This document shows, piece after piece, positions 8,967 through 18,420 of a stretch of DNA of 64,000 bases. The DNA comes from Rhodanobacter fulvus Jip2 (lineage in GTDB: Bacteria; Pseudomonadota; Gammaproteobacteria; Xanthomonadales; Rhodanobacteraceae), in the NCBI RefSeq assembly GCF_000264315.1, contig NZ_AJXU01000043.1:16119-80118 (forward strand), written 5' to 3'. Each line of letters starts with the position of its first letter. Position 1 is the first letter of the stretch. A model generated the notes under the pieces. That model was not told the origin of the DNA. It did no database searches and saw only the letters and a list, made by a program, of their open reading frames with translations. The translations under genes and the position numbers were made by a program.

Positions 8967-9616
8967 ACGCGCCATCATCGACAGCACGCGGCCGCTTCAT
9001 CAGCCTCGAAGGCGGCGAGGGCGCCGGCAAAAGTACCTTGCTGGCGGGGTTGCGCGACTGGATCGGGCAGCAGGGCGTCACCCTGGTGCAGACGCGTGAA
9101 CCCGGCGGCACCGAACTGGGCGAGGCGGTGCGCGCCATCGTGCTCGACCCGCGACACCACGGCCTGGCCGCTGAAACCGAATTGCTGCTGATGTTCGCCT
9201 CGCGCGCGCAACTGGTGCGCGAGCGGATCGAGCCGGCGCTGGCGGCCGGCCAGTGGGTGCTGTGCGACCGTTTCGCCGACGCCAGCTACGCCTACCAGGG
9301 CGGCGGCCGTGGCCAACCCGTGCAACGCATCGCCGCGCTGGAGCAGTGGGCTTGCGCCGGTGTGACGCCGGACATGACCTTGCTGCTGGATCTTCCCGTG
9401 GCCACCGGCCGTGCCCGTGCCACGGGGCGCAGTGCACCCGACCGCATCGAGGGCGAGGCGGACGGCTTCTTCGAACGGGTACGCGCCGCTTACCGTGAGC
9501 GCGCCGCGGCCGAGCCGTCGCGGTTCAGGGTCATCGATGCAACCCAATCGCCGGCGAAGGTACTCGCCGATGCCATCGATGCCGTGGCCGAATTGACCCG
9601 GGGCATCAACGCATGA
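8963..9616 (+). CDS. tmk: Thymidylate kinase
   Basis: Tmk phosphorylates dTMP to dTDP. The 217-residue protein has the P-loop G-G-E-G-A-G-K-S-T at 17-25, T-R-E-P-G-G-T near 45, the D-R-F motif in L-C-D-R-F-A-D-A-S-Y-A-Y-Q-G and an arginine-rich lid segment around 150-165. The ATG overlaps the mltG stop (ATGA), which fixes the start. It supplies dTTP next to holB, a conserved pairing of nucleotide supply and replication genes. Confidence 0.97.
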   Translation: MNAPSSTARGRFISLEGGEGAGKSTLLAGLRDWIGQQGVTLVQTREPGGTELGEAVRAIVLDPRHHGLAAETELLLMFASRAQLVRERIEPALAAGQWVLCDRFADASYAYQGGGRGQPVQRIAALEQWACAGVTPDMTLLLDLPVATGRARATGRSAPDRIEGEADGFFERVRAAYRERAAAEPSRFRVIDATQSPAKVLADAIDAVAELTRGINA

Positions 9617-10554
9617 ACACCCAACCGTGGCATGCGGAGCACTGGTCGCGGCTGCAGGCGCGGCGGGCGCGTGGTGCGCTGCCTCACGCCTTGCTGCTGT
9701 GCGGCCCCACCGGGTTGGGCAAGCGCGCGTTCGCACGGCGCTTCGTCCATGGGTTGCTGTGCGAACAGCCGAACGGGAATACCGGCGACGCATGCGGCCA
9801 CTGCCGCGCCTGCCTGTTGCTGGCGGCGGGCAGTCACCCGGATCTTGTCGGCTTGACCTACGGCCTGCGCAAGGACGGCGTGCAGCGCAGCGAAATCGTG
9901 GTGGAGCAGATCCGCGACCTGTCGGTGCGACTGGCGATGAGCAGCCAGTTCGGCGGCTGGCAGGTTGCCGTCATCGACCCGGCGGATGCGATGAACGCGG
10001 CCGCGGCCAACGCCCTGCTGAAAACGCTGGAGGAGCCTGCCGCGCAGACCATGCTGTTGCTGCTGGCCGACGCGCCCTGGCAATTGCCGCAGACCATTCG
10101 CAGCCGCTGCCAGCGCATCGAGTTTCATTTGCCTACCACTGATCAGGCGCTGGCCTGGCTGCAGGCCGAGGGTGTCGCCGATGCGGCCACGGCGCTGCAG
10201 GCGGCCGGTGGCAACCCGGGGCTGGCGCGTGACTGGACGGCGCAGGGCGCGCTCGACCGCCGCCGCGAAGTACGCAAGGACCTCGCCGCGCTGGCGGCGG
10301 GGCGCGGGCAGACGGCCGACGTCGTCAAGCGCTGGCTGGACGACGAGCCGGCGCAGCGGCTGTGGTTTGCCGCGCAGGCGTCGGCCGACGAAATGAAGTC
10401 GCGGGCCGATCGACAGGCTCCGCCGCTGTCCAGCGCCCTGGATGCCGACATGCTGGCGCAGTGGTATGCCGCCGCCAACCGCACCCGCCACGCTTTGCGC
10501 GGCCCGTTGCGCGACGACCTGCTGTTGCTGGAGTTGCTGGCGATGTGGCGGTGA
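9613..10554 (+). CDS. holB: DNA polymerase III delta' subunit
   Basis: HolB is the rigid stator subunit of the clamp loader. The 313-residue AAA+ protein has a P-loop-like G-P-T-G-L-G-K-R at 31-38, in which the usual S/T after the lysine is arginine, as expected for the non-ATPase delta' subunit. Four cysteines of the zinc site are present (C50, C61, C64, C67). The S-R-C motif lies in I-R-S-R-C-Q-R. ATGA overlap with tmk fixes the start. The C-terminal half diverges, as is normal for this family. The stop overlaps the next GTG. Confidence 0.95.
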   Translation: MNTQPWHAEHWSRLQARRARGALPHALLLCGPTGLGKRAFARRFVHGLLCEQPNGNTGDACGHCRACLLLAAGSHPDLVGLTYGLRKDGVQRSEIVVEQIRDLSVRLAMSSQFGGWQVAVIDPADAMNAAAANALLKTLEEPAAQTMLLLLADAPWQLPQTIRSRCQRIEFHLPTTDQALAWLQAEGVADAATALQAAGGNPGLARDWTAQGALDRRREVRKDLAALAAGRGQTADVVKRWLDDEPAQRLWFAAQASADEMKSRADRQAPPLSSALDADMLAQWYAAANRTRHALRGPLRDDLLLLELLAMWR

Positions 10555-11510
10555 CGACACCGTCCGCCGGGCCCGCGGCGGCGGATGCCCTGACGAGCTT
10601 TACGGCGCATACGCGCCTGTTGATCGTGGCGCCGCATCCCGACGACGAAACCATCGCCAACGGTCTGCTGATCCAGCAGGTACGCGCCGCTGGCGGCGAG
10701 GTCGGCATCGTGCTGTTGACTGACGGCGACAACAACCCCTGGCCGCAACGCTGGGTGGAACGGCGACTGTACATCGGCGCCGACGGACGCCGGCGCTGGG
10801 GCGCGCGGCGTCACGCCGAACTGCTGCGGGCGATGCAGCGGCTGGGTGTTCCGGCCGCGGCACTGCAACAGCTGCACTGGCCCGATCTGGGCGTGACCTC
10901 CCGCCTGCTCTCGACGCACCAGGCCGCTGTTGCCGCGTTGACCTCCGCCATCACCACGTTCCGCCCGGACATCGTGGTGGCTCCCGCGTTGGGGGATCGC
11001 CATCCCGATCACGGCTCGGCGCACGTGCTGGCGCGCCTGGCACTGGCCAGGCTGCCGTCGGCGCCCGGGTTGCTGACGTACATGGTGCATGGCCTGCAGA
11101 GCGATACGCCCGCGCTTCGTCTCGAAGGGTCGCCCACGGAGCAGGCGGCAAAGCGGTTTGCGCTGTCGGCGCATCACAGCCAGCTGGTACTCAGCGGGGG
11201 CAGGGTGCAGCGTCTTTCCGGACGGGCGGAGCGGTTTTTTGCCGTCCCCCCGTCACTCGCGGCGCCGGATGGCGGTTTGCCCTGGCGGCCGCCTGCGGCG
11301 CTGCATCCGTGGTTGCGACTCAGCCTGGTCGACGCCGCCGGTGCCCACACCTGGCGCTGGCGGGAGGCTCCGCTCCGGCGCGGCGATGCGGGCGGGTACC
11401 AGCTGTCGCCGCCGCGTGGCGAGCCGGTGGCCTCACCCCGTTTCGCGCGCCTGTCGCTGGCGGTTCCGTCGCCCTGGATATTTGATCATTGGGGCTGGTG
11501 TGAAGTGTGA
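10551..11510 (+). CDS. PIG-L (LmbE-like) family deacetylase
   Basis: PIG-L proteins are zinc enzymes that remove acetyl groups from N-acetylglucosamine-type substrates; the substrate here is unknown. The 319-residue protein carries the metal motif H-P-D-D-E at 29-33 and the second motif H-P-D-H at 151-154. No signal peptide is visible, so it is probably cytoplasmic. About 100 C-terminal residues lie beyond the usual domain and are unassigned. The GTG at 10551 overlaps the holB stop (GTGA), so it is coupled to holB, although its function has no obvious link to replication. A possible role in envelope polysaccharide or conjugate processing is a guess. Confidence 0.85.
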   Translation: MTTPSAGPAAADALTSFTAHTRLLIVAPHPDDETIANGLLIQQVRAAGGEVGIVLLTDGDNNPWPQRWVERRLYIGADGRRRWGARRHAELLRAMQRLGVPAAALQQLHWPDLGVTSRLLSTHQAAVAALTSAITTFRPDIVVAPALGDRHPDHGSAHVLARLALARLPSAPGLLTYMVHGLQSDTPALRLEGSPTEQAAKRFALSAHHSQLVLSGGRVQRLSGRAERFFAVPPSLAAPDGGLPWRPPAALHPWLRLSLVDAAGAHTWRWREAPLRRGDAGGYQLSPPRGEPVASPRFARLSLAVPSPWIFDHWGWCEV

Positions 11511-11530
11511 CACAGCCCCGGGTCGAGCGC

Positions 11531-11559
11531 TTTACACGCCGGGGTCACCCCGCTAGCTT
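11531..11559 (+). promoter_or_regulatory. Candidate promoter for the GGDEF-EAL gene
   Basis: TTTACA (11531-11536), a 17-bp spacer and TAGCTT (11554-11559). The -35 is good (5 of 6), the -10 weak (3 of 6). It would give a leader of about 120 nt before the ATG at 11689. Confidence 0.3.
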
Positions 11560-11688
11560 GTGTCGGTACAGGGTGTGCTGGGGGCCCTGATTTGCGACCG
11601 CAGCGTTCCGCTCATCGGTGTTCAGGGATGGAAGGGGCGACGGGCAAAGCAGGACTGCCGGTGCTGTCCATTCGCCCGGACAACAAGC

Positions 11689-14076
11689 ATGCGCGACAGG
11701 GACCAGCATCTGATGCCAGCAGCAACCGGTTTGCCGGTAGCGATGGCGGAGCGCGGTCCATCGCCCCGGCCGGTGGATGATGATGCCCGGCAGCGACGCG
11801 CGCTGCGCCTGCTCAGTGACGTGGTCAGGGCCATCCACGCCCATCGCGATGAGTCGACCATGTTCGGCGACGTCTGCCGCCTGGCCGCAAGCTTTGATGA
11901 TTGTCCGGTCGCGCTGATCGCCTTGCGCGAACCGTGCGGCGCACTGCGGTTGCGCACAACGGCCGGGCTGGCATGGGATGTTGATGCCACCACCGACCTT
12001 GCCGGTTCCGGTCGCCTGGCCAGCGTCGCCAGCATGGCCATCGACAGTGGAAAACCCGCGTGGCACACGCATGTCGCGCCGGCCGAGGCGGCGGATGCGT
12101 GGGATGAAAGCCTCGCGCAGGTCGGTGCGTTGCTGGCGTTGCCGCTGCATCGGGATCATGTTGTCGATGGCGTTTTCGTCATCGGCGCCTACCAGGCCGA
12201 TGCGTTTGCCGGGGTGGGCCTGTCGGTTTTTTCGGAGATCGCCGAGGAGCTGGGCCGGGCCCTGCCATCCCATGGCTCGCCCCCGGCGCGACTGCCGCAC
12301 AGGGCTGACCTGCCCTTCAGCGCGGCGTATGTCCGGGCGGTGTTGTCCAGCCAGTACACCGGCGTGCTGGTGATGTCCGAGGACAATCATGTGGTGCTGG
12401 CGAACGAGGCGTTCTGTGCCTTGTTCGGCATCACCGACCCACCCATCACCCTCGAGAACATGCCGGCGGAAAACCTGTACGAGCGCATGTGGTCCGCGTA
12501 CGCCGATCCCGATCAGGAGTGGGCCCGCGTCCGGGAGATCGTGGCCCGGGGCGAAACGGTCCGGGGCGACGAGGTGCAGATCCATGGCGGCCGCATTTTC
12601 CTGCGCGACTTCACCCCGATCACCACCCATGGCCGGCCAAACGGGCGGATCTGGCATCAGCACGAAATCACCGAGCGGAAAATGTACGAGGCGCGGGTCG
12701 AGCGGCTGGCCTTCTATGACGTGGTAACCGGGCTGCCCAACCGGCGCCTGCTGTTCGAACGGCTGGAGCAGGGGCGCGTGCTGGCGACCACGCAGCGCTC
12801 GCTGATTGCGGTGGGCGTGCTGGACCTGGATCGCTTCAAGAGCGTCAACGACAGCGTCGGCCATGCCGGCGGCGACCACGTGCTGGCGGAGGCCTCGTCA
12901 CGCGTCGCCGCGTTGCTGCGCGAGGCCGACGTGCTGGCCCGGTTTGGTGGTGACGAGTTCGGGCTGGTCATATCGGGCCTGGACAGCAAGGAGCAGCTCG
13001 ACGCGATCAGCCGCTGCATCCTGCAGGCACTGCGCGCGCCTTTCGATCTGCGGGGGGAACTGCTCTACCTTTCAGCCAGCATCGGGTGGACGCTCTATCC
13101 GCTGGACACCTCGGACGCCGAGGGCCTGCTGCGCCACGCGGACATGGCCATGTATGCGGCCAAGGAGGAGGGCAAGGACCGCGGCCTGTTGTACGAACCG
13201 GCGATGGAAGAGGAGCAGGTGCGCCTGCAGGCGATGCGCGAGCGGATGGCGCAGGCGCTGCTGCAGTCGCGCCTGCAGCTGTTGTTCCAGCCGATCGTCT
13301 ATATCGACGGGCTTCCCGGCCTGCATGGCGTGGCGGGGATGGAGGCACTCCTGCGCTTGCGCGATGGTGAAGACGGGCTGATCGAGCCCGCGCATTTCAT
13401 GCATGTGCTGGACGACCCGCAACTGGCCCGCCCCATCGGTCGCTATGTGCTGGACGAGGCATTGAAGCAATGCCAGGCGTGGATGCGCCTGGGCGTCTCG
13501 ATTCCCGTGTCGATCAACATCAGCACCCGGCACTTGCTGCACCCGGCCTTCTTCGCCGACATCGATACGGCGCTGGACAGTTATCCGGGCGTGATGGATG
13601 TCGGCTTCGGCATCGAGGTGACCGAGACCGGCCCGACGATGGACCATGCCCGGGCCAAGGTGGTTATCGAGGAGTGCCGGCGCCGCGGCATCCGCGTGGG
13701 TCTGGACGATTTCGGCACCGGCACGGCATCGCTAAGCCATATCCAGAAACTGGATATCGAACACATCAAGCTCGACCAGAGTTTCGTGCGCGATATCCTG
13801 AGTGACGAACGCAACGTGGCGATCGCCGCCGGCGTCATCACCACCGCCCGCATGCTGGCCAAGACGGTGATCGCGGAAGGGGTCGAAACCTCGGAGCAGG
13901 GCGATCTGCTGGCCATGCTGGGTTGTCACCAGCTGCAGGGTTTCTCCATTTCGCGCCCGATGCCTTCCGAGGCGGTGCCTGGCTGGGTGGCGGACTGGAA
14001 GCCCCCTGCATCTTGGGAGCGACTGGTCGGCGAGCGGCGGAACCAGCAGGCCGTGCAGCCCCCTGCGGTGCGCTGA
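11689..14076 (+). CDS. GAF-PAS-GGDEF-EAL cyclic-di-GMP enzyme
   Basis: Predicted to make and/or break the second messenger c-di-GMP. Of about 795 residues, a GAF-like domain covers roughly 25-175, a PAS domain 205-325, GGDEF 335-500 and EAL 520-780. Both catalytic domains look intact. G-G-D-E-F is at 420-424 with an inhibitory-site R-x-x-D exactly five residues before it. The EAL domain has E-A-L-L-R (552), S-I-N-I-S, E-V-T-E, D-D-F-G-T-G, K-L-D-Q-S-F and E-G-V-E-T. No membrane segments are seen. A GTG at 11560 is in frame but the extra 43 residues look non-coding; the ATG at 11713 is an alternative start. pilZ follows after 84 bp. It is not clearly FimX, whose GGDEF motif is degenerate. Confidence 0.9.
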   Translation: MRDRDQHLMPAATGLPVAMAERGPSPRPVDDDARQRRALRLLSDVVRAIHAHRDESTMFGDVCRLAASFDDCPVALIALREPCGALRLRTTAGLAWDVDATTDLAGSGRLASVASMAIDSGKPAWHTHVAPAEAADAWDESLAQVGALLALPLHRDHVVDGVFVIGAYQADAFAGVGLSVFSEIAEELGRALPSHGSPPARLPHRADLPFSAAYVRAVLSSQYTGVLVMSEDNHVVLANEAFCALFGITDPPITLENMPAENLYERMWSAYADPDQEWARVREIVARGETVRGDEVQIHGGRIFLRDFTPITTHGRPNGRIWHQHEITERKMYEARVERLAFYDVVTGLPNRRLLFERLEQGRVLATTQRSLIAVGVLDLDRFKSVNDSVGHAGGDHVLAEASSRVAALLREADVLARFGGDEFGLVISGLDSKEQLDAISRCILQALRAPFDLRGELLYLSASIGWTLYPLDTSDAEGLLRHADMAMYAAKEEGKDRGLLYEPAMEEEQVRLQAMRERMAQALLQSRLQLLFQPIVYIDGLPGLHGVAGMEALLRLRDGEDGLIEPAHFMHVLDDPQLARPIGRYVLDEALKQCQAWMRLGVSIPVSINISTRHLLHPAFFADIDTALDSYPGVMDVGFGIEVTETGPTMDHARAKVVIEECRRRGIRVGLDDFGTGTASLSHIQKLDIEHIKLDQSFVRDILSDERNVAIAAGVITTARMLAKTVIAEGVETSEQGDLLAMLGCHQLQGFSISRPMPSEAVPGWVADWKPPASWERLVGERRNQQAVQPPAVR

Positions 14077-14160
14077 TCGCCTGCGGTGGTGCGATCGCCC
14101 GGCAGCATCTACCATCATGCCCATTGAGCGGGCGGTGCAGCCGCCATCCAGGAGTCGAAC

Positions 14161-14514
14161 ATGAAACCCGTGGCCGCCCGGCAGGGCATCATCTCGTTGA
14201 AGATCAAGGACGCCGTGTCGCTGTACAACGCGTACATGCCCTTTCTGAAACATGGCGGATTGTTCGCACCCAGCGAACACGTCTATGCGCTGGGCGACGA
14301 AGTGGTGCTGCTGGTTACCCTGGCCGAGGAAACCGAGCGCCTGTCGGTCGTGGGCAAGGTGGTATGGATCAGTCCGGCCGGTGCGCAGGGCAATCGTGCG
14401 GCGGGCATCGGTATCCACTTCAACGAATCCAGCGACGCGGAAGCCGCGCGCAGCCGCATCGAGAACATCCTGGCCGGCACACTCAACTCCGAGCGCCCGA
14501 CCAATACGATGTGA
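14161..14514 (+). CDS. pilZ: Type IV pilus PilZ-domain protein
   Basis: PilZ proteins of this class are needed for type IV pilus assembly; in Xanthomonas PilZ bridges FimX and the ATPase PilB. The 117-residue protein is a single PilZ domain, with the H-G-G-L-F block, V-V-W-I-S-P and the G-I-G-I-H-F block. It lacks the N-terminal R-x-x-x-R and the D/N-x-S-x-x-G motif that bind c-di-GMP. That is typical of true PilZ, which does not bind the nucleotide itself. AGGAG is well placed before the ATG. Location near tmk-holB is also the usual pilZ location in pseudomonads and xanthomonads. Confidence 0.9.
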   Translation: MKPVAARQGIISLKIKDAVSLYNAYMPFLKHGGLFAPSEHVYALGDEVVLLVTLAEETERLSVVGKVVWISPAGAQGNRAAGIGIHFNESSDAEAARSRIENILAGTLNSERPTNTM

Positions 14515-14587
14515 CCGTTCGTGGTCACGCGAACCACCCATGTCGTCGCGTTGTCGCCGCTGCAGACGCGCGCCATGTCGTCAAGGC

Positions 14588-14618
14588 TTGTCCCTCGACC
14601 CATGGGCGCTGATACAAT
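14588..14618 (+). promoter_or_regulatory. Candidate promoter of the nuo operon (extended -10)
   Basis: TG-A-TACAAT, an extended -10 element with the hexamer at 14613-14618, lies 175 bp before nuoA. A weak TTGTCC at 14588-14593 is 19 bp upstream. It is the only clear promoter-like sequence in the 279-bp gap between pilZ and nuoA. Confidence 0.5.
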
Positions 14619-14793
14619 GGCCGGATTCGCGAACTCGCTTCGCGGAACGTCGAACGCCAGCGGGTTCATCCGCGGACGTGGCTGAGCAGCCCATGGCCCA
14701 AGCGGCCTGTCGAATCGAAGTCGCCGGACCGTAAGTTGCTGGGTTGAACCCCGCGGTCACTGATGCGCCCGATGGCGCGGAGGTCGTTGCACC

Positions 14794-15150
14794 GTGCTTG
14801 CCGAATATTGGCCTGTCCTGTTGTTCATCGGCGTTGCCACCGGCCTCGGGCTGGTGCTGCTGGCGGTTGGCCTGCTGGCCGGCCCGCGTCGTCCCGAAGC
14901 CGAGAAGCTGGCGCCGTACGAATGCGGTTTCGAGGCGTTCGAGGACGCCCGCATGCGTTTCGACGTGCGCTACTACCTGCTCGCCATCCTGTTCATCATC
15001 TTCGACCTGGAAATCGCCTTCCTGTTTCCGTGGGCGGTGGTGTTCAAGCAGATCGGGCTGATCGCGCTGATCGAGATGGGCCTGTTCCTGCTGCTGCTGG
15101 TGATCGGCTTTGCCTACGTGTGGAAGAAGGGAGCACTGGAATGGGAATGA
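14794..15150 (+). CDS. nuoA: NADH-quinone oxidoreductase subunit A
   Basis: NuoA is a three-helix membrane subunit at the junction of the arms of complex I. The 118-residue protein begins with GTG and shows three hydrophobic stretches (about 8-30, 61-82, 87-109). The conserved loop Y-E-C-G-F-E-A-F lies between helices 1 and 2, and [10 protein letters not shown] follows. It is the first of 14 nuo genes in the standard order. The stop codon lies inside the first codons of nuoB. Confidence 0.96.
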   Translation: MLAEYWPVLLFIGVATGLGLVLLAVGLLAGPRRPEAEKLAPYECGFEAFEDARMRFDVRYYLLAILFIIFDLEIAFLFPWAVVFKQIGLIALIEMGLFLLLLVIGFAYVWKKGALEWE

Positions 15151-15698
15151 TGGAATCCGTCAGCGGGGTGATGCACAACCCGCAGCCGCTGAACCTGGTG
15201 GACGACATCCTGCGCCCGGCCGGTGACAACCCGGTGGTGCAGCGCGGCTTTGCCACCACCAGCGTGGATGCCTTGATGAACTGGGCGCGCACCGGCTCGA
15301 TGTGGCCGATGACGTTCGGCCTGGCCTGTTGCGCGGTGGAAATGATGCACGCCGGCGCGTCGCGACTGGACCTTGACCGTTACGGCGTGATCTTCCGCCC
15401 CAGCCCGCGCCAGTCCGACGTGATGATCGTGGCCGGTACCCTGGTCAACAAGATGGCCCCGGCGCTGCGCAAGGTCTACGACCAGATGCCCGAGCCGAAA
15501 TGGGTGATCTCGATGGGTAGCTGCGCCAACGGCGGCGGCTACTACCATTATTCCTACTCGGTGGTGCGTGGTTGCGACCGCATCGTGCCGGTGGACATCT
15601 ACGTGCCAGGCTGCCCGCCCACGGCGGAGGCGCTGATCCACGGCATCCTGCAACTGCAGAAGAAAATCCGCCGCACCAGCACCATCGCGCGTTCGTAG
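15141..15698 (+). CDS. nuoB: NADH-quinone oxidoreductase subunit B
   Basis: NuoB carries cluster N2, the last iron-sulfur centre before quinone. In the 185-residue protein the four ligands are C63 and C64 (A-C-C-A-V-E), C128 (G-S-C-A-N-G-G) and C158 (P-G-C-P-P). The ATG at 15141 overlaps nuoA by 10 bp and has GAAGGGA upstream; the in-frame ATG at 15150 would lose three residues only. It sits in the peripheral arm with NuoCD. Confidence 0.97.
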   Translation: MGMMESVSGVMHNPQPLNLVDDILRPAGDNPVVQRGFATTSVDALMNWARTGSMWPMTFGLACCAVEMMHAGASRLDLDRYGVIFRPSPRQSDVMIVAGTLVNKMAPALRKVYDQMPEPKWVISMGSCANGGGYYHYSYSVVRGCDRIVPVDIYVPGCPPTAEALIHGILQLQKKIRRTSTIARS

Positions 15699-15706
15699 GC
15701 CCCGAC

Positions 15707-16435
15707 ATGACCGACACATCCGCGACCTCGCTGTCCGACCAGCTCGCCGCCCGCTTCGGCGACACGCTCACCCTCAGCACCGTCCGCAACGAAACCACCG
15801 CCGAACTGGCCGCCGCCGACCTGATCGCCGTGGCCACCGCGCTGCGTGATGAGCCCGCGTTCCGCTTCAGCGAATTGATCGATCTTTGCGGCGTCGACTA
15901 CCTCGGTTACGGCCAGACCGAGTGGGATACCGAATCGGTTTCCGGCACCGGTTTCTCGCGTGGCGTGGAAGGCCAGGCGATGGGCCGTTTCACCTGGGCC
16001 GAGCGCCCGCGCGACAGCAATCATCCGCGCCGCTTCGCCTCGGTCATTCAACTGCTGTCGATCGAGCACAACCGGCGCCTGCGCCTGCGCGTGTTCTGCG
16101 ACGACGACAGCATGCCGCTGCTGCCGTCGCTGACCCTGATCTGGCCGTCCGTGAACTGGTTCGAGCGCGAGGCGTTCGACCTGTACGGCATCATTTTCGA
16201 TGGCCACCAGGATCTGCGCCGCATCCTCACCGACTACGGTTTCGTGGGCCATCCGTTCCGCAAGGATTTCCCGCTGATCGGCAACGTGGAAGTGCGCTAC
16301 GACCCCGAGCAGAAGCGGGTCATCTACGAGCCGGTGTCGATCGAGCCGCGCGTGCTGGTGCCGCGCACCATCCGTGACGACGCCGACCTGATGCAGGCGC
16401 GGGCCGAAGCCGCCGACCAATGGCGGGAGAATTGA
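15707..16435 (+). CDS. nuoC: NADH-quinone oxidoreductase subunit C
   Basis: NuoC is a hydrophilic connecting subunit of the complex I peripheral arm (the 30-kDa subunit). The 242-residue protein has the signature [10 protein letters not shown] followed by [13 protein letters not shown] and R-K-D-F-P-L. nuoC and nuoD are separate genes here, unlike the fused nuoCD of E. coli. The start is an ATG 8 bp after nuoB. Confidence 0.96.
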   Translation: MTDTSATSLSDQLAARFGDTLTLSTVRNETTAELAAADLIAVATALRDEPAFRFSELIDLCGVDYLGYGQTEWDTESVSGTGFSRGVEGQAMGRFTWAERPRDSNHPRRFASVIQLLSIEHNRRLRLRVFCDDDSMPLLPSLTLIWPSVNWFEREAFDLYGIIFDGHQDLRRILTDYGFVGHPFRKDFPLIGNVEVRYDPEQKRVIYEPVSIEPRVLVPRTIRDDADLMQARAEAADQWREN

Positions 16436-16437
16436 GC

Positions 16438-17691
16438 ATGCAGGAAATCCGCAATTACACGATGAACTTCGGCCCGCAGCATCCGGCCGCTCACGGCGTG
16501 CTGCGTCTGGTGATGGAAATGGACGGCGAGACCATCGTTCGCGCCGATCCGCACATCGGCCTGCTGCATCGTGGCACCGAGAAACTGGCCGAGTCCAAGC
16601 CGTTCAACCAGTCCATCGGCTACATGGATCGACTCGATTACGTCTCCATGATGTGCAACGAGCACGCCTACGTGCGCGCCATCGAAACCCTGCTGGGCAT
16701 CGAGGCGCCGGTGCGTGCGCAATACATCCGCACCATGTTCGACGAGATCACCCGCATCCTGAACCACCTGATGTGGATCGGTTCGAACGGTCTCGACCTG
16801 GGCGCGATGGCGGTGTTCCTGTACGCGTTCCGCGAGCGCGAGGAGCTGATGGACGTCTATGAGGCGGTGTCGGGCGCGCGCATGCACGCCACGTACTACC
16901 GCCCCGGCGGCGTCTATCGCGACCTGCCGGCGCAGATGTCGCAGTACCGCGAATCGCCGTGGCACAAGGGCAACGACCTCAAGCGCATCAACAGCTGGCG
17001 CGAAGGTTCGATGCTGGATTACCTCGACGCCTTCACGGCGGATTTCCCGAGCAAGGTCGACGAGTACGAGGAACTGCTCACCACCAACCGCATCTGGAAG
17101 CAGCGCACCGTCGGCATCGGCGTGATCTCCCCGGAGCTGGCCCAGCAATGGGGCATGACCGGCGTGATGCTGCGCGGTTCGGGCGTGGAGTGGGACCTGC
17201 GCAAGAAGCAGCCCTACGCGAAGTACGCCGAGATGGATTTCGACCTTCCGGTCGGCGTCAACGGCGACTGCTACGACCGCTACCTGTGCCGCGTCGAGGA
17301 GATGCGCCAGTCCAACCGCATCATCCAGCAATGCGTGCAGTGGCTGAAGGCCAACCCCGGCCCGGTGATGGTGAAGAACTTCAAGGTCGCGCCGCCGTCG
17401 CGGGTCGAGATGAAGGAGGACATGGAAGCCCTCATCCACCACTTCAAGCTGTTCACCGAAGGCTATTGCGTGCCGGCCGGCGAGACCTATTGCGCGGTCG
17501 AGGCGCCCAAGGGCGAGTTCGGCTGCTACCTGGTGTCCGACGGCGCCAACAAGCCGTTCCGCGTGCACCTGCGTGCACCGGGTTTCGCCCACCTGTCATC
17601 CATGGACACCATCGTGCGCGGCCACATGCTGGCCGACGTGGTGGCCATGATCGGAACCTACGACCTCGTGTTCGGCGAAGTGGATCGATGA
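16438..17691 (+). CDS. nuoD: NADH-quinone oxidoreductase subunit D
   Basis: NuoD forms the quinone-reduction site together with NuoB (the 49-kDa subunit). The 417-residue protein starts with the conserved [11 protein letters not shown] block (10-20) and then [13 protein letters not shown]. It ends G-E-V-D-R. GGGAG about 8 nt upstream supports the ATG at 16438 rather than the in-frame ATG at 16420 inside nuoC. The stop is directly followed by a GGGAATN inverted-repeat element that fills the gap to nuoE. Confidence 0.96.
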   Translation: MQEIRNYTMNFGPQHPAAHGVLRLVMEMDGETIVRADPHIGLLHRGTEKLAESKPFNQSIGYMDRLDYVSMMCNEHAYVRAIETLLGIEAPVRAQYIRTMFDEITRILNHLMWIGSNGLDLGAMAVFLYAFREREELMDVYEAVSGARMHATYYRPGGVYRDLPAQMSQYRESPWHKGNDLKRINSWREGSMLDYLDAFTADFPSKVDEYEELLTTNRIWKQRTVGIGVISPELAQQWGMTGVMLRGSGVEWDLRKKQPYAKYAEMDFDLPVGVNGDCYDRYLCRVEEMRQSNRIIQQCVQWLKANPGPVMVKNFKVAPPSRVEMKEDMEALIHHFKLFTEGYCVPAGETYCAVEAPKGEFGCYLVSDGANKPFRVHLRAPGFAHLSSMDTIVRGHMLADVVAMIGTYDLVFGEVDR

Positions 17692-17693
17692 AT

Positions 17694-17845
17694 ACGGGAA
17701 TCGGGAATAGGGAGTCGGGAATGGGTAGAGCGCACCGCTGCAGCTCCGCCTTTCGTATTTCGACGAGTCGCAAATGTTGCAATGGAGTAGGGACGGTAGT
17801 GCGACGGGTCGGGTCTTTCCGACTCCCGATTCCCGATTCCCGGAG
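17694..17845. repeat. GGGAATN heptad inverted repeat, copy A (nuoD-nuoE gap)
   Basis: The left arm (17695-17725) is four GGGAATN-type heptads in tandem. The right arm (17815-17844) is its near-perfect reverse complement, and about 90 bp lie between them. The right arm ends 10 nt before the nuoE ATG, and the nuoE ribosome binding site GGAG (17842-17845) sits at the arm's end. The same element type is present in two other intra-operon gaps (35156-35266 and 51843-51928). The G-rich arm has G3 runs separated by 4-nt loops, which fits a G-quadruplex pattern. Confidence 0.85.
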
Positions 17846-17853
17846 TTTCACGC

Positions 17854-18420
17854 ATGAAAGCCACCGGACATTTCGAGCAGGTCAGGCACGTCGATCCGAC
17901 GGTCGTACTGACCGAGCAAACCCGTCACCACATCGACAAGTGGGTGGCCAAGTTCCCGCCCGACCGCAAGCGGTCGGCGCTGATCCAGGCGCTGTTCGGC
18001 GCGCAGGAGCAGAACCGTGGCTTCCTCACCGATGAGCTGATCACGGCGGTGGCCAAGTATCTGGACGTGCCGTCGATCTGGGCCTACGAGGTGGCCAGTT
18101 TCTACTCGATGCTGGAAACCAGGCCGGTGGCGCGCAACAACGTGGCGATCTGCACCAATATCTCGTGCTGGCTGAATGGCGCCGAGGATCTGGTGCGTCA
18201 TTGCGAACAGAAGCTCGGCATCAAGCTGGGCGAAAGCACCGCGGACGGACGCGTGTACCTGAAGAACGAAGAAGAATGCATCGCGGCCTGCGTTTACGCG
18301 CCGGCGGCCACGGTCAATGGTCACTACCACGAGCACCTCACCATCGAAAAGCTGGACGCCATCCTTGATGGGCTGAGCGTCGATGGCCCGGATCACGGGC
18401 ACGCAGGGGAGGCGCACTGA
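17854..18420 (+). CDS. nuoE: NADH-quinone oxidoreductase subunit E
   Basis: NuoE is a thioredoxin-fold subunit of the NADH dehydrogenase module and binds 2Fe-2S cluster N1a. The 188-residue protein has the four ligands C100 and C105 (C-T-N-I-S-C) and C142 and C146 (C-I-A-A-C). GGAG lies 8 nt before the ATG, at the edge of the upstream inverted repeat. If the repeat folds in the mRNA, the ribosome binding site would be partly occluded. The stop overlaps the nuoF ATG by one base. Confidence 0.96.
   Translation: MKATGHFEQVRHVDPTVVLTEQTRHHIDKWVAKFPPDRKRSALIQALFGAQEQNRGFLTDELITAVAKYLDVPSIWAYEVASFYSMLETRPVARNNVAICTNISCWLNGAEDLVRHCEQKLGIKLGESTADGRVYLKNEEECIAACVYAPAATVNGHYHEHLTIEKLDAILDGLSVDGPDHGHAGEAH

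Noticed and set aside
11689..14076. Assignment of the GGDEF-EAL protein as FimX
   Set aside because: FimX has a degenerate GGDEF motif, whereas here the GGDEF motif, inhibitory site and EAL residues are all intact.
14672..14760. Sequence starting GCGGACGTGGCTGAG that resembles the 5' end of tRNA-Leu before nuoA
   Set aside because: No matching 3' acceptor strand, anticodon stem or proper T arm can be placed; at most a remnant or a chance match.
17694..17845. CRISPR-like array from the regular heptads
   Set aside because: Units are only 7 bp without spacers and form an inverted pair; no cas genes are present.
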